Origin: Pirellulaceae bacterium
GTDB lineage: Bacteria; Planctomycetota; Planctomycetia; Pirellulales; Pirellulaceae
DNA: 64,000 bases
Direction: 5' to 3'
Assembly: GCA_023382975.1 (NCBI GenBank)
Contig: JAHDXO010000003.1
Span: forward strand, 170,632 to 234,631
Shown: positions 43,300 through 50,552 of the stretch, piece after piece
Layout of the letters: the number at the start of each line of letters is the position of its first letter
Numbering within the stretch: position 1 is the first letter of the stretch
Program-made: the position numbers and the translations under genes
The notes under the pieces: generated by a model
The model's database searches: none
Seen by the model: only the letters and a program-made list of their open reading frames with translations
Told to the model about the DNA's origin: nothing

Positions 43300-43820
43300 A
43301 CTCGACGTACGGAAACATAACCTCGTCCCAATCCCTGTTCGTGTTCGCGGCTCGCGAGGAACGGGATACCTTCCGGCTGGGCGCTGCGCTGGCCGCGGTG
43401 CTCCCGCCGGGCACGACCGTGGCGTTGCTGGGAACGCTTGGCGCCGGCAAGACTCGGCTCGTTCAGGCGATCGCCGCTGCCTGTGGGATTCCGGCCGACA
43501 AGGTGACCAGTCCGACCTTCGTCCTCTGCCAGCCCTACGAAGGAACACGCACGCTGTACCATCTAGATGCGTACCGGCTGAAGGACGACGACGAATTTCT
43601 CGAATTGGGGCCCGAAGAGTATTTCGAATCCGACGGGCTCACCTTGATCGAATGGGCCGACCGTGTCGAAGCTTGCCTGCCGCCCGAGCGGCTGGAGATC
43701 CGGATCGAGGTCGTCGGCGAGTTCTCGCGGGAACTCCGGATCGCCGCGATCGGCGCGCGCTATGCCGGAATCCCGGCTGCGCTGGGCCGGGCGCTTGGAG
43801 AATCGTCTGCGTCGGGTTAG
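43296..43820 (+). CDS. tsaE: tRNA threonylcarbamoyladenosine biosynthesis ATPase TsaE
   Basis: 174 residues. With TsaB and TsaD it installs the t6A modification at position 37 of ANN-decoding tRNAs. Walker A is GTLGAGKT (46-53), followed by VTSPTFVL, YHLDAYRLKD and LIEWADRV, all family blocks. tsaB and tsaD are not in the window. Translation is coupled to the sirtuin gene. Confidence 0.93.
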   Translation: MNSTYGNITSSQSLFVFAAREERDTFRLGAALAAVLPPGTTVALLGTLGAGKTRLVQAIAAACGIPADKVTSPTFVLCQPYEGTRTLYHLDAYRLKDDDEFLELGPEEYFESDGLTLIEWADRVEACLPPERLEIRIEVVGEFSRELRIAAIGARYAGIPAALGRALGESSASG

Positions 43821-43871
43821 ACTGGTTCCGGTGAGTAACAACTTTTTCCAGGCAAGAGAGCGAGGTGCCTT

Positions 43872-44570
43872 GTGGACCGACGATCGATGCTGAAGACCAG
43901 CGGGACGCTGGCCGGATTGGCTGCCTTGAGTCAGACCGTGGCCGGCGAAGACAAAGAGCCGAAGCAACCGAGGCTCCAATTCGACAACGCGGACTTCTAC
44001 GATTCGGCAGGCGACTTTCGGGACGACAAAGCCAAAGCGGCGGTTGTCCGCTTGTGCCAGCACCACGGCTACCCGGTATTTCCCGGTTTCGCCGACAATC
44101 TCTGGGTCACCGACTACGGCACCGGTCGGTTCACCGAATTGGGACTGGCCGCCTACGTGTTTGTGAACAACGTGGAAGACCGGTACATGATGCTGGACAT
44201 TTTTCTCTTTCCCAACCAGATGCTCCCGGAGCATTGGCACGTAGCGGCGGAAAACAACCCGGCCAAGATGGAAGGTTGGCTGGTCCGCTGGGGGATCAGT
44301 CACATCGTGGGAATCGGAGAACCGAATCTGAGCCCCGAGGTGGTTGTGCCCAAATGCCACTGGGACGGACGCGTAACCACCGAGCACGCCGTGGTCGGCA
44401 CGCCTGGCACGTTCGTCCCGCTCGGCAAGGTGAACTCGCGGCACTGGCAATTCGGTGGTCCCGAGGGCGCGATCGTCACCGAAGTCGCCAACGTCCACAC
44501 CAATTCCGGCGTCCGCCACACCGATCCGAAGCTGAACGAGTTCTTCCTGAAGATGGTCGGAGCCGCCTAG
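43872..44570 (+). CDS. Cupin-fold D-lyxose isomerase-like protein
   Basis: 232 residues from GTG at 43872. An N-terminal RRSMLKTSGTLAGLAALS suggests Tat-type export, unusual for this enzyme family. The core matches D-lyxose/D-mannose isomerases: FELGLAAYVFVN-like strand, MLPEHWHVAAENNPAKMEGW with metal-binding His, His and Glu, and NVHTNSGVRHTDPKL with the fourth ligand. Converts D-lyxose and D-xylulose, or mannose and fructose, in known members. Export would imply a different substrate. Alone on its transcript. Confidence 0.75.
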   Translation: MDRRSMLKTSGTLAGLAALSQTVAGEDKEPKQPRLQFDNADFYDSAGDFRDDKAKAAVVRLCQHHGYPVFPGFADNLWVTDYGTGRFTELGLAAYVFVNNVEDRYMMLDIFLFPNQMLPEHWHVAAENNPAKMEGWLVRWGISHIVGIGEPNLSPEVVVPKCHWDGRVTTEHAVVGTPGTFVPLGKVNSRHWQFGGPEGAIVTEVANVHTNSGVRHTDPKLNEFFLKMVGAA

Positions 44571-44782
44571 CCCGAGAGGCCTTGCATATCGCCCACTCGA
44601 CAAATCGAGCCTCTGCCACCTCGTCGGCGAATTTCAGGAAAAATCGTTTGGCTTGAATCCGGCGAGGTGTGTCCAGCGAGTACCTAAGCAGAGTCCGTGA
44701 AACGGGCCACGGTGAAGCCGGGTGAACATTCCAGTCGGCATCGCCTGCGATAACGGCCAGCTTCTTCCGCCTGGAACCGAGT

Positions 44783-45343
44783 GTGGCAGAAACGATCCTC
44801 GACAAAGTGGCCGCGGCCCAACCTGAGGCAGTGGAACAGTGCCTAACTCGCTACGGCCCCCTGGTGTGGTCGCTGGCGCGACGCTGGTCGCCCACGTTCG
44901 CGGATGCCGAGGATGCCGCGCAGGAGATCTTCACCGATCTGTGGCGGGCTGCTGAGCGGTTTGATCCTCGGCGAGAACCGTCCGAGGCCACGTTTGTCGC
45001 CATGATCGCCCGGCGGAGATTGATCGACCGCCACCGCAGACGAGCCCGCCAGCCGAATACGACCGAGCTGGAGCATTCGCTGACGATGCCGGCCGCCGAG
45101 CAGCCGGATCAACTCGAGATTGGCGAAGAGGCGGGCCGCGTTCGCGAGCTGCTCGAACAACTGCGGCCCGAAGAGCGTCAGGTCCTGGAGCTAACGTTCT
45201 TTCACGGGCTGTCCCAGTCCGAAATCAGCCAGCGAATCCAACTTCCTCTCGGCACCGTCAAGACGCACGCGCGACGGGGCCTGATTCGCTTGCGAGAACT
45301 GGCTGCCGATTTGTTGGAACGTGCGAAGGAGCCAACGTCATGA
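44783..45343 (+). CDS. ECF sigma factor
   Basis: 186 residues from GTG at 44783. Region 2 FADAEDAAQEIFTDLWRAAE and FVAMIARRRLIDRHRRR; region 4 ERQVLELTFFHGLSQSEISQRIQLPLGTVKTHARRGLIRL. The region 4 motif is close to the SigK/RpoE group that pairs with RskA-type anti-sigma proteins, and the next gene is one. Coupled by a 4-base overlap. Confidence 0.92.
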   Translation: MAETILDKVAAAQPEAVEQCLTRYGPLVWSLARRWSPTFADAEDAAQEIFTDLWRAAERFDPRREPSEATFVAMIARRRLIDRHRRRARQPNTTELEHSLTMPAAEQPDQLEIGEEAGRVRELLEQLRPEERQVLELTFFHGLSQSEISQRIQLPLGTVKTHARRGLIRLRELAADLLERAKEPTS

Positions 45344-46251
45344 CCCAATCACCGCATTTCGATCACGATCGTCTGCTGGAACTGCTGGCGGAGCGGGCCT
45401 TGGTCGGCCTCGATGCTGACCAGCAACGCGAGTTGGAGTCGTTGTTGCAGAGGCATCCCGCCTTCGACGCCGAATGCCTCGACCGCACCGCCGCCCTGCT
45501 GGACACTGCGGCCGCCGCCGGCGACACGGAACCTCTGCCGTCGTCGTTGCACGACCGCATTCTGGCCGATCGTAGGTTGGGGCTCCAGCCCCGACCCGGC
45601 TCGGGGGACGGCGAAGGCGCCCTTGCCCGCACACACGGTCTGGACAGGCCGTCGCACGGAAGACGCATGCACCGGCGCGAAGTCGTCGCTTGGCTGACCG
45701 CCGCGGCGTGCCTGTTGGTGGCCGTGTTCACTTGGTACACCCAACCGACGGCGGCTCCGCCTCCGATGTCGCCAACGCTTGCGAACATCGAACCGCCCGT
45801 AACCACGCCCGAGACCGATGCGCCCGACCCGTCCACCGCGACACTGACCATTGCCCAGTTGCGAGAGCAACTGCTGGCCTCGGCTCCTGATGTGCTGCAT
45901 TTGCAACTGGTGAGCAACGACAACGGTGCGGTTGCCCGGCAACCCGGCGGCGATATTGTTTGGAGCAGCGGAAGGCAGATGGGTTACCTCCGCCTGCAGG
46001 GACTGGTGAACAACGATCCGCCGCAACGTCAGTATCAGCTCTGGATTATCGGGGGCGACGCATCCGGCAACGAGGTGATCAATGGCGGCGTGTTTTTTGT
46101 GGATCGGAGCTCAGGTGAACTGGTTCTGCCGATTCAGGCGGATCATTTTGTTCAACAGCCAATGATGTTTCTCGTCAGCGTGGAACCACTAGGAGGCGGC
46201 AGTGCCTTGACCCCCACGCTGCTGGCCAGGGCGGACGGCGTAGGGCCGTGA
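45340..46251 (+). CDS. RskA-like anti-sigma factor
   Basis: 303 residues. N-terminal DHDRLLELLAERALVGLDAD is the sigma-binding region typical of RskA-like proteins without zinc motif. One TM at about 113-133 (VVAWLTAAACLLVAVFTWYT). The C-terminal RskA domain (205-295) has YLRLQGLVNNDPPQRQYQLW and GVFFVDRSSGELVLPI. Residues about 78-100 (LGLQPRPGSGDGEGALARTH) come from an in-frame palindromic element and interrupt the linker without harm. It restrains the sigma factor encoded just upstream. Confidence 0.85.
   Translation: MTQSPHFDHDRLLELLAERALVGLDADQQRELESLLQRHPAFDAECLDRTAALLDTAAAAGDTEPLPSSLHDRILADRRLGLQPRPGSGDGEGALARTHGLDRPSHGRRMHRREVVAWLTAAACLLVAVFTWYTQPTAAPPPMSPTLANIEPPVTTPETDAPDPSTATLTIAQLREQLLASAPDVLHLQLVSNDNGAVARQPGGDIVWSSGRQMGYLRLQGLVNNDPPQRQYQLWIIGGDASGNEVINGGVFFVDRSSGELVLPIQADHFVQQPMMFLVSVEPLGGGSALTPTLLARADGVGP
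45572..45595. repeat. In-frame palindrome inside the anti-sigma gene
   Basis: GTAG followed by GTTGGGGCT, two bases, AGCCCCGAC: arms match at 8 of 9 positions. The unit reads in frame as LGLQPRPG, in the cytoplasmic linker of the anti-sigma protein. Confidence 0.55.
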
Positions 46252-46298
46252 AAAGACCACTTGAAGAACGGAACGCAATCGCACAGGAGTGAATTGAA

Positions 46299-48884
46299 AT
46301 GAACGCGACCTCGTACGTCCGAGGAAAGCATCACCATTTAGGTCTTTTTCTGCTCGGCGCAGTTTTGATTGGGATGCCCACGGACGTCCACGCCTTATGC
46401 GGTCTGGATGGCGCAGTCCGCGAACAGATCCGCCACGCGAGGGAGCTATCTCGGAAAACCAGCCTGTGGTTCGGCACTTGCTCCGTTTGCCATCTTGCCA
46501 CATCGGGAGGGCCGCGCAACGAGTATGGCAACTCGATCAACACGCTGTTAAGGCTCAGTGAGGGCGCGCGCACGGATCCTGCACGGCAACGGGAGGCGGG
46601 GCGGCGGATGACGGATATCCTGGCGAACCCCTTGTCGCCCAATTCGCCCACGTTCGGCGAGTTGTTCCAGCAGGGGCGGTTTCCGGCACGTTCTCTGGCT
46701 CGCCAGGATCCCCCGCTTCCGGAAGTCCCCGTCAGGGTCTCCGAAGATATCACCGTCCAGCAGGCGCGCGACCTGGTTCAAGAGATTGAGGCGGAATCGC
46801 CGTTTGGCATCCTGCAACTCAGCAGGACTTACGAGCTGACCCCGGCGGTAGCCGAGGCCCTGGCGGAGTTCCGGGGAGAGATGCTGATCCTCGGGCTGAA
46901 GTCGCTCTCGGCCGAGGTAGCCGCCGCGTTGGCGAAAAGTCAGGCCGAGACCGTCTGGCTGCACTCGGTGACCTCCGTTTCCCCCGAGGCCGCTGAGTCG
47001 CTCGTCAAGCTGCCTGGCCATCTGTTTCTGACCAGCCTGGCGGAACTCGATTCGGTGCCCCTGGCCGAAAAACTCGTCGCCCGACCGGGCGCCTTATCGT
47101 TTCCCTACCTGACCACCATCTCGCCGGAGATCGCGGCAGTGTTGGCCAAAAACGAACGAAGCCTGACGCTGGCCGGCTTGACCGACGTTTCGCTTGACGT
47201 CCAGGAGAAGCTGGCCAAAGCTGCCGGTGGTCTCTCGCTGCCGAACCTCACGTCGCTCGACTCGCTGCCGCTGACGAAGAAATTGGCAGCGAGCGTCGTG
47301 CTGCTTCCTGATGTCAAAAAGTTGTCTGCGGAACAGGCGGAGCTGTTGCTCGGGGCGAAGGGGCAAGGAAGTTTCTGGGGCGGTATCTGGTTGCCCCTGG
47401 CTGCGGTAACACCGGAAGTGGCCAATGTGCTGGCCGCGACCCCAAGTACCGTCAACCTGACACTGGTCGGCGACGGTCCCCTTCCCGACGCGGTCTTGAG
47501 AACGCTGTTGAGATCCCGGTTGAGGCTCTCGTTACGGGATTTGGAAGAGCTTACGGCAAGCCAGATCCGCATCGTGGCCGAAGAATTGGCCGACAGGACC
47601 GTTCGTCCTGGAGTGGTGGAATCCGCGTCACTAAGTCTACCGAACCTGAAGAAGCTAGACTCGGCGCTGCTCGCGGAAACGCTTGTCAAAGCCATCGGGT
47701 TCAATTTCCCTGGCGTCACGGAGATCTCGCCGGAGGCCGCTGCGGCATTGGGCGCCCTCCCGGACGGCGAGGCCATCGGCCCTGAAATGAAGAGGATCGT
47801 GGTTCCAAGCGGCGCTCTTTCTTTTCCAAGTCTGCAGGAACTTTCGAATGAAACGGCTCGGCTGTTGATGCAGAAACGTTGGGCATCGATCTCGCTGCCG
47901 GCGCTCGAGGAGGTTTCGCTGGAAACCGTCCGTCTGATGGCTAGACAGACATCTAGCTTAAATCTGGGCATCCCGACGCTGCCTACGGAATTCGCCGGTG
48001 CCTTTGCCGAGCTTCCCACGCGTCAGCCGATGGCCGGGGACAACATCTCGTTTCCTTATTTGACTGACCTCTCTCCGGAAGCTGCTCGGATTCTGGTGAC
48101 ATCGCTGAACCGGGGATTTCGAGAGGTCCCCAGCGGATTCGGCAAGTTCAGCAATTCGCCGAGGTTGAGCTTTGGAGGCGGCTCAGGCTTCGCCACCCTT
48201 TCTCCGGAGTTGGCCGTTGAACTCGCCAAGTATGAGGGGAACCTTGCGATCGAAGGTCTGGGTGAATTGCCGGCCGAATCCGCCGCCGCGCTCGCGTCGT
48301 ACCCTGGTCCCCGCTTGTCCATATCCGACACCGGTATGGCCGAGGGCATGGAGAGACTCTCGCCGGAAGCAGCCGCGGCGCTGGCCAAATCTTCCGCAAT
48401 CTTGCATATCCCACTCAGGCATCTCGACTCGAAGCCGCTCGCCGAACGGTTTGTTCAGCAGCGCGGTAGCTCGACATTGTACAACCTTGAAACCGTCTCC
48501 AGGGAAGCTGCTCCGGCGCTAACTCAATACAGCTCGTTCTTTGACCTGCGAGCATTGAGGGTGCTGGATTCGCCGGAAATGGCGAGGCGATTCGTGGAAG
48601 GCGTTACAACAAGCAACGCCATCAATCTGCCCGCGCTTGCCACACTCTCTCCGGAAGCCGCGGAAGTCCTCGGGGCGGGATCAAAGTCGATGCATCTGGG
48701 ACTGACCGTGCTCGATTCTCCCGCAGTCGCCAGGGCGCTGAGCAAGTCGCGGCAAGGGGTCAATCTTTCGCGTCTGCGAGCCGCTACGCCGGAAGTGATC
48801 GCGATCCTGAAGGAAAGCAAGTCGATCCAAACACCGCCGCTGGAATCGTTGTATGTTCTGTCCGAGTCCAATGTTCGTCCCTAG
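46299..48884 (+). CDS. Large secreted LRR-like repeat protein with CxxCH motif
   Basis: 861 residues with an N-terminal signal (LGLFLLGAVLIGMPTDVHAL). Near the start: FGTCSVCHLATSGGPRNEYG, with Cys61-x-x-Cys64-His65; the GGPxNxYG after it is the pattern of small c-type-cytochrome-like domains. From about residue 150 to the end runs a regular leucine-rich repeat of about 22-24 residues, unit LTSLSPEAAAALAK-x(5-8)-LSLPGL, occurring roughly 25 times. LRR solenoids of this sort are characteristic of planctomycete surface proteins and mediate binding. 47 bases after the anti-sigma stop, so possibly part of or controlled by the sigma operon. Confidence 0.8.
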   Translation: MNATSYVRGKHHHLGLFLLGAVLIGMPTDVHALCGLDGAVREQIRHARELSRKTSLWFGTCSVCHLATSGGPRNEYGNSINTLLRLSEGARTDPARQREAGRRMTDILANPLSPNSPTFGELFQQGRFPARSLARQDPPLPEVPVRVSEDITVQQARDLVQEIEAESPFGILQLSRTYELTPAVAEALAEFRGEMLILGLKSLSAEVAAALAKSQAETVWLHSVTSVSPEAAESLVKLPGHLFLTSLAELDSVPLAEKLVARPGALSFPYLTTISPEIAAVLAKNERSLTLAGLTDVSLDVQEKLAKAAGGLSLPNLTSLDSLPLTKKLAASVVLLPDVKKLSAEQAELLLGAKGQGSFWGGIWLPLAAVTPEVANVLAATPSTVNLTLVGDGPLPDAVLRTLLRSRLRLSLRDLEELTASQIRIVAEELADRTVRPGVVESASLSLPNLKKLDSALLAETLVKAIGFNFPGVTEISPEAAAALGALPDGEAIGPEMKRIVVPSGALSFPSLQELSNETARLLMQKRWASISLPALEEVSLETVRLMARQTSSLNLGIPTLPTEFAGAFAELPTRQPMAGDNISFPYLTDLSPEAARILVTSLNRGFREVPSGFGKFSNSPRLSFGGGSGFATLSPELAVELAKYEGNLAIEGLGELPAESAAALASYPGPRLSISDTGMAEGMERLSPEAAAALAKSSAILHIPLRHLDSKPLAERFVQQRGSSTLYNLETVSREAAPALTQYSSFFDLRALRVLDSPEMARRFVEGVTTSNAINLPALATLSPEAAEVLGAGSKSMHLGLTVLDSPAVARALSKSRQGVNLSRLRAATPEVIAILKESKSIQTPPLESLYVLSESNVRP

Positions 48885-48959
48885 CAACACTCACGAAACA
48901 ACTTGCTCAAGTCTCTTTGTAGCTGCCGTTGCCAGATGGCGGTTGATGATGCTTGCTAC

Positions 48960-49190
48960 CAGGGCCAAGGGCCCGCCCGTTTCCCTAGCCCAGCCCAACG
49001 GGCTGGGTGGCGAAAGAAGGAGGATCGCCCAAGCGCCAACGGCCCGGCCATTTGTCAAATGTCGGCGTATGGATTTGTCGGGATACTGTAGACGGCCGGG
49101 CCTTCAGCCCTCCAGAAAAACCGCTCCTCAGTTCCCAGGCCGTTGGCCTGGGCTAGGCAAATTGCCGGGCCTTCGGCCCGAGAGCCAATG
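48960..49190. repeat. Cluster of short palindromes
   Basis: Three palindromes within 200 bases: AGCCC-AAC-GGGCT near 49000, CCCAGGCC-GTT-GGCCTGGG at about 49135-49153, and CGGGCC-TTC-GGCCCG at about 49165-49180; parts of the second and third recur near 49095 (GGCCGGGCCTTCAGCCC). They fill the 354-base gap between the LRR and HEAT-like genes (48885-49238); no gene is visible there. Confidence 0.65.
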
Positions 49191-49238
49191 CAACACTGCT
49201 TTCGCTGCTGCCACCAACCGCCTTACGGAGTCTGCCTG

Positions 49239-50360
49239 ATGTTCAACCCACCCTGCCGCCTTGCCGATATCTTGACCATCGCCGCGTGGTGTTGCCTCGC
49301 CACGGCGGCGAGTGCCGAAGAACCGGCAACGGATGCCCCGCCCGCCACGGCCGAACAACTCGTGCAGCAGCTTGGAGATGCTTCCTTCGAGCAGCGCGAG
49401 CGTGCGAGCCGGCAATTACTGGAGATCGGCCTGGAGGCGCGGGCGGCCCTGGACGAGGGCATGCGGCACCCCGATGCGGAGATCGCCTTTCGCTGCCGCC
49501 GCCTGTGGGACGAGGTGCGTTTCCTCGCCGGTTGGCGGCAGGTGAGCCTGATCGTCGGCGACTCGCCGGCGGCTCGCGCGCTGTATGACAAGATGTTCTT
49601 GGCCGACCCCGCCTTGTGGTACCAACTTGCCGAGAATCCCGGACCAATAGACGGGCTGTTTCCGGAGCGGCGAACACGGCTTGAGCAAGCGGTCACGCAG
49701 GCACAAGTCCCCCCCGCGGTTCTTCTGGAAGGAACGCTCGCCAATGCCTTCTACTTCGGCTTGCTGGCCAAGCAGGCGAATCCCCAGCAGGAACTCGAGC
49801 GTCTGGACGGCCTGCTGCGTTTCGGGGCGAGTCGGCAGGCACTCAAGGACAACCAAGTCCTAGGCGACCTGTGGGACCTATGGGCCAAGGCCACCGACAT
49901 GGGGACGGAGACCATGGAAAGCGATGGACCGGCCCTGGATCGGCTTCTAGGAGCCCTGCAAGACAAGCGGCCTCAGGCGCGCGACATCGCCCTCAATATG
50001 CTGGCCGATGAACGTATCCCCGCCGGACAACGCCAGTATGCGTTGCTGACCTTGGCAAAGTTCAAGAATCCCGCGGACGATGAAGTGATTCAAAAATGGC
50101 GGAACGATTCGTCACCGCTGGACACGCTGTTTTCCCGCGGCGCCGTCATCAAATCGCAGCTAGGCGATGTGGCGCTGGCGGCCACCATTTACCGCGCCGG
50201 ACAGGATCCCGGTACCCTCGGGTTCGAATACGCGAAACCCGATCCCAATACACTGTACTCTCCATCGACGCTGGGGTTCAAGAACGAAGAAGAACGCGCC
50301 CAAGCCGTGAAGAACTGGACCGATTTTGCAACCAAACAACGCGGCGATGAAAGCCGATAA
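49239..50360 (+). CDS. Secreted HEAT-repeat-like protein
   Basis: 373 residues from ATG at 49239 (CGGAG upstream). Signal peptide LTIAAWCCLATAASA. Then HEAT-like helices (LVQQLGDASFEQRERASRQL, ALDEGMRHPDAEIAFRCRRLW) and a longer helical domain to the end. No enzymatic motif. Similar proteins often sit beside PQQ-propeller genes in planctomycetes, as here, and the two are probably functionally linked. Confidence 0.65.
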   Translation: MFNPPCRLADILTIAAWCCLATAASAEEPATDAPPATAEQLVQQLGDASFEQRERASRQLLEIGLEARAALDEGMRHPDAEIAFRCRRLWDEVRFLAGWRQVSLIVGDSPAARALYDKMFLADPALWYQLAENPGPIDGLFPERRTRLEQAVTQAQVPPAVLLEGTLANAFYFGLLAKQANPQQELERLDGLLRFGASRQALKDNQVLGDLWDLWAKATDMGTETMESDGPALDRLLGALQDKRPQARDIALNMLADERIPAGQRQYALLTLAKFKNPADDEVIQKWRNDSSPLDTLFSRGAVIKSQLGDVALAATIYRAGQDPGTLGFEYAKPDPNTLYSPSTLGFKNEEERAQAVKNWTDFATKQRGDESR

Positions 50361-50389
50361 GGACCTCGGAGAAATAGCTCAAACAGATA

Positions 50390-50448
50390 GTAGCAGGCAC
50401 ACTCCGTGTGCCGTCCGCCGGTCACGGCACACGGAGTGTGCCTACTAC
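50390..50448. repeat. Long inverted repeat with nested palindromes
   Basis: Arms 50390-50414 and 50424-50448 pair at 24 of 25 positions around a 9-base loop. Each arm is itself a palindrome (GGCACAC-TCC-GTGTGCC), so the region can form either one long stem or two short ones. It lies between the HEAT-like and PQQ genes and may end the first transcript. Confidence 0.8.
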
Positions 50449-50552
50449 TTTGGCACCGAATAACTCATTTGCGTGCGGTGCCGTGTCCTCTGCTGAAACG
50501 ATAGACCAGACGCCGGTCGCCATTGCATGCTTTGATTCGGGGGGAGAAAACA

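Noticed and set aside
48960..49190. Possible CRISPR array
   Set aside because: The repeats are palindromes of different sequences at irregular spacing, not identical direct repeats with uniform spacers.
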